A stretch of DNA of 6,980 bases from an uncultured Bacilli bacterium (GTDB lineage Bacteria; Bacillota_I; Bacilli_A; ML615J-28; CAG-698): positions 1-6,980 of the forward strand of contig CANQVW010000079.1 of the NCBI GenBank assembly GCA_947627395.1, given 5' to 3'. Every line of letters begins with the position of its first letter. Positions within the stretch are counted from its first letter, which is position 1. Of this stretch, positions 1 through 6,438 are shown one piece after another. The translations under genes and the position numbers were made by a program. The notes under the pieces are model-generated. The model saw only the letters and a list, made by a program, of their open reading frames with translations. It ran no database searches and was not told the origin of the DNA.

Positions 1-116
1 AAATGATGCTTTTTCTATAAAATTGTACTTACATTTTTATTCCATAAATTTAAAGATAATTTAGGCAAACTCGGGTTTAGTTTATAAGTAGCTTTTTTTA
101 TTTTACATGTTCTTTT

Positions 117-145
117 TTGACATTTCTTTTTAGTTTTGATATAAT
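117..145 (+). promoter_or_regulatory. Sigma-A promoter of the DUF1295 gene
   Basis: The -35 box TTGACA (117-122) and the -10 box TATAAT (140-145) are both perfect consensus, with a 17-base spacer. TG at 137-138 makes an extended -10. Transcription should start near 152, leaving a short leader of about 24 bases before the ATG at 176. The Shine-Dalgarno AGGAG lies at 164-168, 7 bases from the ATG. No operator-like repeat is visible, so strong constitutive expression is the simplest reading. Confidence 0.88.
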
Positions 146-175
146 GAACTTGATGATTAAAAAAGGAGATATCTT

Positions 176-1051
176 ATGAAACAAAAGAGGGAACCATTTC
201 GTTATTTAATTATTTTTTTAGTTTATATAATTGCTAGTATTAGTGAAATCTTTTTTGCCTATTTATCTTCTTTTCCATTATGGCTTACTATTTTACTAGT
301 TGATATTTATGCAACAGTCTTCATATTTATATTTAGTTTACTGACTCACAATGCATCCTTTTATGACCCTTATTGGAGTTTTCAACCCATGGTAATTATT
401 ATAGGACTGATTTTATTCAAAAAAACTTTAAACACCATGATGATTTTATATATCATTTCTATTTTCATTTGGGGTATTCGATTAACTGCCAATTGGGCAT
501 ATACGTTTAAAGGAATTTCACCAGCTCATCAAGATTGGCGTTACACAATGTTACATGAAAAAACAGGTAAAATGTATTTCTTTGTGAATTTTTTTGGAAT
601 TCATCTTGTTCCAACTTTAATTGTATATAGTGCCATGTTGCCTGTCATTTTTGTATTTGAACAATCTCCTCGTTGGAATATAGGAAGTCTATGTTTTTTT
701 ATCCTCTCTTTGCTCGCCGTTTTTATAGAAGGGTTAGCAGATTGCACTATGCATCATTTTAAAAAAGAAGGTAAAAAAGGATTTAATCGTTTAGGTGTTT
801 GGAAATACTCACGTCATCCAAATTATTTAGGGGAAATCACCTTTTGGTGGGCAATTGCACTCATGGCAATATGCGTCATTCCATCTTATTGGTGGATTAT
901 TTTTGGGGCTTTTTTAAATACATGCTTATTTTTATTCATAAGTATTCCTATGGCAGATCAACATCAATCTCGTAAAGTAGGCTTTGATCTATATAAACAA
1001 AATACAAGAAAACTTTTGCCGATTTATAAAAAACAATTTATCTCAAAATAA
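176..1051 (+). CDS. DUF1295 family integral membrane protein (steroid 5-alpha-reductase / isoprenylcysteine methyltransferase-like fold)
   Basis: This is a 291-residue polytopic membrane protein with hydrophobic segments at about 10-29, 34-56, 70-81, 86-108, 142-161, 169-186 and 223-256. The family hallmarks are present: YDPYWS (63-68), RLTANW (102-107), DWRY (120-123), and the signature RHPNYLGE (213-220) followed by WW. The last resembles the cofactor-binding segment of the steroid-reductase/ICMT superfamily. A charged segment, ADQHQSRK (260-267), and a Y-rich basic tail end the protein, as usual for the family. Members are annotated as putative NADPH-dependent reductases of lipid-like substrates, but the true substrate is generally unknown, so no reaction is assigned here. 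The start is fixed by AGGAG 7 bases upstream and a consensus promoter. It lies upstream of another membrane-protein gene that has its own promoter, so it may be monocistronic, although no terminator follows it. Family assignment is confident; function is not. Confidence 0.88.
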   Translation: MKQKREPFRYLIIFLVYIIASISEIFFAYLSSFPLWLTILLVDIYATVFIFIFSLLTHNASFYDPYWSFQPMVIIIGLILFKKTLNTMMILYIISIFIWGIRLTANWAYTFKGISPAHQDWRYTMLHEKTGKMYFFVNFFGIHLVPTLIVYSAMLPVIFVFEQSPRWNIGSLCFFILSLLAVFIEGLADCTMHHFKKEGKKGFNRLGVWKYSRHPNYLGEITFWWAIALMAICVIPSYWWIIFGAFLNTCLFLFISIPMADQHQSRKVGFDLYKQNTRKLLPIYKKQFISK

Positions 1052-1069
1052 GTTATACGATTTTATTTT

Positions 1070-1098
1070 TTGACATTATCTTTAATTTTTGTTATAAT
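1070..1098 (+). promoter_or_regulatory. Sigma-A promoter of the YjdF-like / tspO unit
   Basis: TTGACA (1070-1075) and TATAAT (1093-1098) are perfect consensus with a 17-base spacer, and TG at 1090-1091 gives an extended -10. The predicted start is near 1105, giving a leader of about 54 bases. The leader holds a weak inverted repeat, TTATGA (1108-1113) / TCATAA (1132-1137), and the Shine-Dalgarno AAGGTGAG (1148-1155). It closely resembles the promoter at 117-145. Confidence 0.87.
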
Positions 1099-1158
1099 GT
1101 ACTTAGTTTATGAACCAAAAAAAAATAAATGTCATAAGATAATAGAAAAGGTGAGAAT

Positions 1159-1992
1159 ATGAATCAAGAAAATAAAAAGAAAAATAAGTTTTCTTTATAT
1201 TTAGAATCAAAAGGATTGTCATTATTTGGATTTTTTTGCTTTCTGTTTTGTATTGTAATTATTACAACAAGTGTTATATTTTTTATATTAACGGACAATG
1301 ATAATGTACGTAGTAAATTAGCCTTTAATGCTTTTGAAAGTCTTTTAATGATTATTTATTTGTTATTTCCAATCTTAGTCAGAAAAACGTTAAAGGTTAA
1401 AATTCCTAAAATCATGTTAACGATTTATATTGTATTTTGTGGAGCTTGTCAAATCTTAGGAGAAGTTATGGACTTTTATGGAAAAATTCCTTGGTGGGAT
1501 TCCTTACTTCATGGATTTTCTGGTGTATTATTGGGAGTTCTTGGCTTCATTTTAGTCAACACTTTAAATCATATTGATCAAAACAAAATAAAATTAAATC
1601 CTTTATTTGTTGTTTTTTCAGTGGTTTGTTTTGCTGTCACATTAGGAGCTTTATGGGAATTAGTCGAATATACCATTGATGGAATATTTGGATGCAATAT
1701 GCAACAATTCATGCAAACAACAGATAGTACTTTAGTTGGCGGAGAAGATATTGCACTCGTTGGTCATGCCGCTTTAGAAGATACTATGAAAGATTTATTT
1801 TTAGATTTATTGGGAGCAACCATCATTGCTGTTATTGGATATTTTCAATTAAAGAAAGAAAAAAGTGGATTTACTCATGCTTCATTAGAAATATTATCTG
1901 ATAATGATTCTGCTGATGAAAACAATTCAACGGAACCTCATTTAAAGACAAATGAAGAAAATACTTTAGAAAATGAAATAAAAAAAGAATAA
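1159..1992 (+). CDS. DUF2238/YjdF-like integral membrane protein of unknown function
   Basis: This is a 277-residue protein with about six membrane segments (roughly 22-45, 58-75, 85-104, 115-135, 148-170 and 212-230). It starts with a short basic N-terminus (NKKKNK) and ends in a hydrophilic, acidic tail (about 231-277, rich in E, D and N) that should be cytoplasmic. Polar residues cluster at membrane edges: WWDSLLH (112-118), ALWELVEY (164-171) and EDTMKDLFLDLLGA (207-220). The combination of a W-D-x-L-x-H segment, a W-E-x-x-E segment and a D-x-L-x-D-x-x-G-A segment recalls the YjdF/DUF2238 family, whose function is unknown. The start is supported by AAGGTGAG just upstream and by the consensus promoter. 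It is followed after 51 bases by tspO, with no terminator or convincing promoter between, so the two are probably co-transcribed. Family assignment is moderate. It could instead be a related unnamed membrane family. Confidence 0.7.
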   Translation: MNQENKKKNKFSLYLESKGLSLFGFFCFLFCIVIITTSVIFFILTDNDNVRSKLAFNAFESLLMIIYLLFPILVRKTLKVKIPKIMLTIYIVFCGACQILGEVMDFYGKIPWWDSLLHGFSGVLLGVLGFILVNTLNHIDQNKIKLNPLFVVFSVVCFAVTLGALWELVEYTIDGIFGCNMQQFMQTTDSTLVGGEDIALVGHAALEDTMKDLFLDLLGATIIAVIGYFQLKKEKSGFTHASLEILSDNDSADENNSTEPHLKTNEENTLENEIKKE

Positions 1993-2043
1993 AATATCAA
2001 ACTTGTACATATATTATACTAAAAGCATAAAGGAGTATAAAAT

Positions 2044-2517
2044 ATGCACAAATTTTTTTCTTGGAAGAAAGTTCTTTTCTTTTTCATTGTCCTTGTTTTA
2101 TTCATGTTACCTGGTTTTATTTTTCGTAAAGACGTATCCTTTTATAAGGAATTAATTCTTCCTTCTTTTGCACCCAAACCCATTGTATTTGGAATTGCTT
2201 GGAGCATTCTTTACTTGATTCAATCCTTATTTATTACTATTATTTATTTCCAATATGAATCAACAGAAGGAATTAAAAACTTAAAAATTTTACTATTTTT
2301 AAATTTCGTTTTTAATATTTTATATATGCCTATCTTTTTTAAGTTTCATCAATTGTTTGGTGGATTTGTTATTTGTTTGCTTGTTTTAACAACTCTAATT
2401 TTAGTAATTCTCAAAAGTAGAGAATTAAAAATTTCCTACTTATATTTAGAAATTCCTTATTTGCTTTGGAGCGTATTTGCAACCATTTTAGCAGGTTTTA
2501 TTTATTTTTTAAATTAG
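2044..2517 (+). CDS. tspO: TspO/MBR family tryptophan-rich sensory protein
   Basis: This is a 157-residue five-helix membrane protein, the usual length for bacterial TspO. Helices lie at about 8-26, 46-69, 80-99, 105-123 and 135-155. The family pattern is clear: LPSFAPKPIVFGIAWSILYLI (39-59) matches the loop-1/helix-2 motif, and IPYLLWSVFAT (137-147) matches helix 5. W53 and W142 correspond to the two tryptophans implicated in porphyrin handling in Bacillus cereus TspO. Two usually conserved positions differ: the helix-3 N-x-x-W-S-P motif reads NILYMP (91-96), and the Asn that normally follows F-A-T-Y-L in helix 5 is Ala (A150). TspO proteins bind protoporphyrin IX, heme and related tetrapyrroles and are linked to stress responses, so ligand preference may be altered here. 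AGGAG (2031-2035), 8 bases before the ATG, sets the start. The stop is TAG, and an intrinsic terminator follows immediately. Confidence 0.9.
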   Translation: MHKFFSWKKVLFFFIVLVLFMLPGFIFRKDVSFYKELILPSFAPKPIVFGIAWSILYLIQSLFITIIYFQYESTEGIKNLKILLFLNFVFNILYMPIFFKFHQLFGGFVICLLVLTTLILVILKSRELKISYLYLEIPYLLWSVFATILAGFIYFLN

Positions 2518-2525
2518 TTAGAATG

Positions 2526-2558
2526 AAACTTAACCATAGAGGTTAAGTTTTTTCTTTT
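2526..2558 (+). terminator. Intrinsic terminator after tspO
   Basis: A perfect 10-bp stem, AAACTTAACC (2526-2535) with GGTTAAGTTT (2541-2550), has a 5-base loop and is followed by a T-rich tract, TTTCTTTT (2551-2558). It begins 9 bases after the tspO stop and separates the small membrane-protein genes from the gdpP-rplI operon, which has its own promoter just downstream. Confidence 0.92.
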
Positions 2559-2566
2559 GAAATTAT

Positions 2567-2595
2567 TTTACAAATACATAAAACTGTGGTAGAAT
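2567..2595 (+). promoter_or_regulatory. Sigma-A promoter of the gdpP-rplI / dnaB / prfA operon
   Basis: TTTACA (2567-2572) and TAGAAT (2590-2595) each have one mismatch to consensus, with a 17-base spacer. An extended -10 TG at 2587-2588 compensates. Its position right after the terminator and about 28 bases before the Shine-Dalgarno-preceded ATG at 2630 (AAGGTGA, 2619-2625) supports it as the operon promoter. Confidence 0.8.
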
Positions 2596-2629
2596 ACTAT
2601 ATAGAATATATTATTTTTAAGGTGAAAAC

Positions 2630-5077
2630 ATGAAAACATTAAAACGATATCAATTTTTAATTATCCTTTTCATCATCGTATCTCTTTTTCTTGTTGCATA
2701 TAGTTTTTTTGATGAGAAAAATATACCTATTGTTGTTCGATATGTTGCTTTGTTTGTTTGTGGTTTTACCATTAGTTTAGAATTCTTATTACAATCTGCT
2801 TTTAAAAGTATTAAAAAAATGATTTACTTAGAGAAAAAAATGGACTTATGGAATAGCATTTCCTATCGAGTTAAAAATGCTGGTGAAACATCTTTTAATG
2901 AAATGCCAATGGGAATCATTGTATTTGATGATGATTTTGTCATTGAATGGGCTAATAATTATGCTAAAAATATTTTTATGAGCCCTCTTGTTGAAAGATC
3001 TTTTTTAAACTTAAATGAAGAATTTGCTCAACTTGTGGAAAAAAGACAAGATACGTTTGTAGTTACATTATATGGTAAAGTATATTTATGCAGACATATG
3101 TTACGTGACCATGTCATTTACTTGACAGATATTACAGAAGAAACCAATATTCAAACCAAATATAAAGAAAGAATGTTGGCATTAGGTATTTTAAATTTAG
3201 ATAATTTAGACTTAGCTACTTCCACATTAGATGCGCAAGAAAAATCATTACAAATGTCAAACTTAATTGGTATTTTGTCTGATTGGGCTGAAGATAATAA
3301 TGTTTGCATTAAAGGATATAGTGAAGAAAGATATTTACTTGTCATGGATTATCAAACCTTACAAACTTTAATGAAAAAAGAATTTAAGATTTTATCGACT
3401 GTTAAAGAATATTGTGAAAAAGAAAGTATTCGTATGACAGCAAGTATTGGTATTGCTTGTATGGATGTTCCTTCAACGCAATTAATTGATGTTGCAACCG
3501 AGCAATTAGAACTAGCTTTAAATCGTGGTGGTAACCAAGCCATTGTGAAAATTGATGATCAAATTACCTATTTTGGAGCAAAGAGTGAAGCCTTTGAAAT
3601 GAGAACTCCTGTTTATATCCGTGTGAAAACAGAAGAGTTTATTGATTGTATTAAAAAGTCTAGTAAAGTATTTATATTGAGTCATCGTGATATGGACGCA
3701 GATGCCTTTGGATCTTCATTAGCTGTTCGTAAAATTGTCCTTGCAAATGGAATCGATGCTAAGATTGTATTAGATGAAAATCTGATTGATGAGACTGTAA
3801 AAACTATTTATGAAAGTATTAAGTTGAGTCACATCAATTTATTAGATTACTTTGTTCCTGCTTCCAAAGCTTTAAAAGAAATGGATGATAATGCGTTACT
3901 TGTTGTTGTCGATTGTCAATATCAATATTTATTAATGAATGATAAACTTCTAAAAAAAGCAAATCGTATTGCTGTGATTGATCATCATAGAAGAAATGCG
4001 GAAGCGATTAATCGTTTTGAATTTTTATATACACAACCTTCCGCCTCTTCAGCAGTAGAACTTTTAATGGAAATGTTGGAATATATTGATCATAATAAAC
4101 TTGAAATTACCCCAATCGAAGCAACATGGATGTTAATGGGAGTGGTCATTGATACGAATAACTTTACTTACCATACGACTTTTAGAACATTCATTGTTCT
4201 TGCAAAACTACAATCCTTTGGGGCAGATATGGCAAAAGTTCAAAGATTCTTAAGAGAAAACTTTGATGAATATGTCAAGAGAATGTCTATTTTAAATAAC
4301 CTTGAAATTATTGAAGGGGGATATGGTATTGCTGTATGTGATGATGGTATTTATGAAAGAGCCTTTTTAGCAAAAATAGCAGATAACATTATTACAGTCA
4401 ATAACATTAAAGGTTCATTTTGTATCGGAAGAATTGAAAAAGATGTGGTTGGTATTAGTGCTAGAAGTCTAGATGAAGCCAATGTACAAGTCATTATGGA
4501 ATACTTAGGTGGTGGTGGTCATTACAATATGGCGGCAACACAATTACGTGACATTACATTAGAAGAAGCAAAAGCGAAATTAATTCAATGTCTAAAAGAT
4601 CATAAGGAAGCAGGAGGTAAATCAATGAAGGTCATATTAACAAAAGATGTTAAAGGAAAAGGAAAAGTCAACGATGTAATTGATATCCCAGCAGGTCATG
4701 CCAATTATTTAATTCGTGAAGGTCAAGCCATAGAAGCAACCCCTGACAACATTAAACAACTTGAAATGAGTCGAATTCAAGCACAATTAGAACAAGAGCG
4801 TTACTTAAAAGAAATGCAAGAATTAAAGAAAAAAGTGGATTCTATGAGTGTTAAAGTACAAGTAAAAGTAGGAACTGCTGGAAAAATGTTTGGTAGCGTA
4901 AGTACAAAAGAGATCGTTGAAGAATTTAAAAATCAAAATGGAATTGAATTAGATAAAAGAAAAATTTTATATGATAAAAATATTGATGCCTTGGGAACTT
5001 ATAAAATTCCAATTCAATTACATAAAGAAGTTACAGCAACCATTACATTATATGTTGTTGAAAACGGAGCAAAATAA
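2630..5077 (+). CDS. gdpP-rplI: Fusion of c-di-AMP phosphodiesterase GdpP and ribosomal protein L9
   Basis: This 815-residue protein joins a complete GdpP (about 1-665) to a complete L9 (666-815). The order is two membrane helices (7-27, 34-57), a PAS-like domain (about 90-170), a degenerate GGDEF domain (about 180-312; the signature position reads GYSEE, 229-233, so no cyclase activity is expected), a DHH domain and a DHHA1 domain. The metal and catalytic residues are in place: H352, D356 and D358 in motif I, D428, the DHH triad D451-H452-H453, D508, and GGGGH (627-631). Motif I has Met at the usual Pro position (M355). GdpP hydrolyses the second messenger c-di-AMP to pApA at the membrane, affecting potassium/osmotic balance and wall stress. 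The C-terminal 150 residues carry both L9 domains joined by a helix. In most Firmicutes gdpP and rplI are adjacent separate genes; here no stop intervenes. I recall the same fusion type from Acholeplasma, so it is probably real. The start has AAGGTGA 4 bases upstream, and dnaB overlaps the stop by one base. Confidence 0.93.
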   Translation: MKTLKRYQFLIILFIIVSLFLVAYSFFDEKNIPIVVRYVALFVCGFTISLEFLLQSAFKSIKKMIYLEKKMDLWNSISYRVKNAGETSFNEMPMGIIVFDDDFVIEWANNYAKNIFMSPLVERSFLNLNEEFAQLVEKRQDTFVVTLYGKVYLCRHMLRDHVIYLTDITEETNIQTKYKERMLALGILNLDNLDLATSTLDAQEKSLQMSNLIGILSDWAEDNNVCIKGYSEERYLLVMDYQTLQTLMKKEFKILSTVKEYCEKESIRMTASIGIACMDVPSTQLIDVATEQLELALNRGGNQAIVKIDDQITYFGAKSEAFEMRTPVYIRVKTEEFIDCIKKSSKVFILSHRDMDADAFGSSLAVRKIVLANGIDAKIVLDENLIDETVKTIYESIKLSHINLLDYFVPASKALKEMDDNALLVVVDCQYQYLLMNDKLLKKANRIAVIDHHRRNAEAINRFEFLYTQPSASSAVELLMEMLEYIDHNKLEITPIEATWMLMGVVIDTNNFTYHTTFRTFIVLAKLQSFGADMAKVQRFLRENFDEYVKRMSILNNLEIIEGGYGIAVCDDGIYERAFLAKIADNIITVNNIKGSFCIGRIEKDVVGISARSLDEANVQVIMEYLGGGGHYNMAATQLRDITLEEAKAKLIQCLKDHKEAGGKSMKVILTKDVKGKGKVNDVIDIPAGHANYLIREGQAIEATPDNIKQLEMSRIQAQLEQERYLKEMQELKKKVDSMSVKVQVKVGTAGKMFGSVSTKEIVEEFKNQNGIELDKRKILYDKNIDALGTYKIPIQLHKEVTATITLYVVENGAK
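4612..4617 (+). promoter_or_regulatory. Internal Shine-Dalgarno at the GdpP/L9 junction
   Basis: AGGAGG lies inside the fused reading frame, 7 bases before the ATG at 4625, which is the natural first codon of L9. Its sequence and spacing match or beat the Shine-Dalgarno sites of every other gene in the window. It is spelled by the codons for Ala661-Gly662-Gly663. It suggests that free L9 is made by internal initiation. Confidence 0.72.
4625..5077 (+). CDS. rplI: 50S ribosomal protein L9, probably also translated separately from an internal start
   Basis: Starting at the internal ATG (residue 666 of the fusion), this frame encodes 150 residues, the normal length of bacterial L9. It begins MKVILTKDVKGKGK, the classic N-terminal rRNA-binding domain. 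A long charged helix follows (about L9 residues 42-75, LEQERYLKEMQELKKK). The C-terminal domain has GKMFGSVSTKEI, DKRKI, LGTY and HKEVTATITLYV. L9 binds 23S rRNA near the L1 stalk and helps keep the reading frame. The signature loop, usually G-Y-A-x-N-F-L, reads GHANYL (fusion residues 689-694), one residue shorter. The excellent upstream AGGAGG supports independent initiation. That would supply ribosomes with L9 not tied to the membrane. Independent translation is inferred; the L9 homology is certain. Confidence 0.65.
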   Translation: MKVILTKDVKGKGKVNDVIDIPAGHANYLIREGQAIEATPDNIKQLEMSRIQAQLEQERYLKEMQELKKKVDSMSVKVQVKVGTAGKMFGSVSTKEIVEEFKNQNGIELDKRKILYDKNIDALGTYKIPIQLHKEVTATITLYVVENGAK

Positions 5078-6438
5078 TGGAAAACCAAAAACAAATACCC
5101 AATGCCGTTGAAGCAGAGAGTTATTTACTTGGGTGCATGTTAATTGAACCAAACATTGTTGATGAAGTTTTAAATCAATTAGATCATCAAGACTTTTATT
5201 CAAAACCAAATCAAAATATCATGAAAGCAATTGAAAATGTTTATGAATCAAGACATTCAATTGATCAAGTGATGATTATTGATGAATTAAAAAGAATGAA
5301 TGTATTCGAAGCAACAGGTGGATTAGATTATATCTATGATATCATTAATAGTGTTCCTGTTGTTGCTAATATTGAAGCTTATATTGAATTGATTCATCAA
5401 AAAAGATTAGAAAGATATTTATTAGAAGTTGTTAGAAAAATATCAGATAATATCTTAGATGGAAATATGGAATTTTCTGATTTACTTGTTCAATCAGAAC
5501 AACAATTAATGGATGTTGTCAATCGTCAACGTGTTGAAGACATGAGACGTTTAGATTTGCTAACAGATGAAGTAATTGATATCATTGAAGAAAATAAAAC
5601 TAAAGAAGGAAATTTGGTTGGATTAGATACAGGTTTTCAAGATTTAAATACGTTAACTGCAGGATTTAAACCAGGTGAATTAATTATATTAGCAGCAAGA
5701 CCTAGTATTGGTAAATCTACCCTTGCTTTAAACTTTGCCGCAAATGTTTGTCGAGCAGGAAAAAGCGTTGCTTTATTTTCATTAGAAATGGGAAGTGATC
5801 AATTAATCATGAGATTGTTGAGTACATTCTCAGGACTTGCTTTAAATAAAATTGTTGCTGGTACATTAACCAATGAAGAAATGAATATGTTAATGCAAGC
5901 AAAAACAACGATTAATAAATTCCCTCTTTATATTGATCAATCTTCAACAACCAGTTTAAGAGACATTCGCTCTAAATGTCAAAAGTTATATCGTGATGAT
6001 CACTTAGATATGATTGTCATTGACTATTTACAATTATTAAGTAGTGGTGAAAATCGCATGAATCGTGTCGATGAAGTCGGTCGAATTAGCCGTGGCTTAA
6101 AAGAAATGGCTAGACTATTTAAAGTTCCTGTGATTGCTTTGTCACAACTTTCTCGTATGATTGACCAAAGAGAAGATAAAAGACCTGTTTTATCTGATTT
6201 ACGTGAATCAGGAAGTATTGAACAAGATGCTGATATTGTTATGTTTTTGCATCGTGAAGTTCCTAAGAAAACAGAAGGAGAAGATACAACGAAAGTTGTA
6301 CATAGTGCTAAGACAGAATTGATTGTTGCGAAAAATCGTCAAGGAATGACGGGTAGTGTTGATTTAATTTTCAAGGGTGCACAAAGTCAATTTGTCAGTG
6401 AAAAGATGTTAGATAGAAAAAATGTGGAGGCTAAATAA
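5077..6438 (+). CDS. dnaB: Replicative DNA helicase DnaB
   Basis: At 453 residues this is a full-length, intein-free DnaB. The N-terminal domain starts PNAVEAESYLLGCML (about 8-22) and binds primase and the loader; a linker helix follows, then the RecA-like motor domain from about 180. Seen directly are Walker A RPSIGKST (208-215, K213), the catalytic glutamate in SLEMGS (E237), Walker B VIDYLQLL (314-321, D316), the LRESGSIEQDAD segment, and KNRQG (419-423), whose R421 should be the arginine finger. It forms the hexameric ATP-driven helicase that unwinds DNA at the replication fork. The start codon shares one base with the preceding stop (TAATG), with GGAG at 5066-5069, 7 bases upstream, so translational coupling to gdpP-rplI is likely. 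The rplI-dnaB order is common in low-GC Firmicutes. Nothing essential is missing. Confidence 0.97.
   Translation: MENQKQIPNAVEAESYLLGCMLIEPNIVDEVLNQLDHQDFYSKPNQNIMKAIENVYESRHSIDQVMIIDELKRMNVFEATGGLDYIYDIINSVPVVANIEAYIELIHQKRLERYLLEVVRKISDNILDGNMEFSDLLVQSEQQLMDVVNRQRVEDMRRLDLLTDEVIDIIEENKTKEGNLVGLDTGFQDLNTLTAGFKPGELIILAARPSIGKSTLALNFAANVCRAGKSVALFSLEMGSDQLIMRLLSTFSGLALNKIVAGTLTNEEMNMLMQAKTTINKFPLYIDQSSTTSLRDIRSKCQKLYRDDHLDMIVIDYLQLLSSGENRMNRVDEVGRISRGLKEMARLFKVPVIALSQLSRMIDQREDKRPVLSDLRESGSIEQDADIVMFLHREVPKKTEGEDTTKVVHSAKTELIVAKNRQGMTGSVDLIFKGAQSQFVSEKMLDRKNVEAK
6426..6430 (+). promoter_or_regulatory. Shine-Dalgarno that fixes the GTG start of prfA
   Basis: GGAGG lies within the last codons of dnaB, 8 bases before GTG at 6439, which directly abuts the dnaB stop (TAAGTG). 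From this GTG the frame reads MFNRLDLIENRYCQINELL, the normal N-terminus of release factor 1. No ATG further in would preserve that N-terminus. Confidence 0.88.

Noticed and set aside
2..64. Short open frame ending in TAG as the tail of an upstream gene
   Set aside because: Twenty codons with no recognisable similarity; the 1-116 stretch otherwise shows nothing firm.
67..100. Possible terminator of an upstream gene (AAACT/AGTTT followed by a T run)
   Set aside because: The stem is only 5 bp and the T run at 93-99 starts 9 bases after it; too weak to call.
1108..1137. Inverted repeat TTATGA/TCATAA as a possible operator or hairpin
   Set aside because: Only 6 bp with an 18-base A-rich loop; expected by chance in sequence this AT-rich.
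1110..1142. Ten-codon leader ORF (MNQKKINVIR) in the leader of the YjdF-like gene
   Set aside because: It starts only a few bases after the predicted transcription start and has no Shine-Dalgarno, and its A-rich sequence is not distinctive.
2003..2020. Promoter between the YjdF-like gene and tspO (TTGTAC, TATACT)
   Set aside because: The two boxes are only 6 bases apart and no -35 box lies at the right distance; co-transcription is simpler.
2405..2427. Eight-bp inverted repeat TAATTCTC/GAGAATTA inside tspO
   Set aside because: It sits within coding sequence of a conserved protein with no T-tract or regulatory context.
3151..3543. Two minus-strand open frames of about 63-64 codons inside gdpP
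   Set aside because: They lie wholly opposite conserved GdpP coding sequence, have no recognisable domain, and look like antisense shadows.
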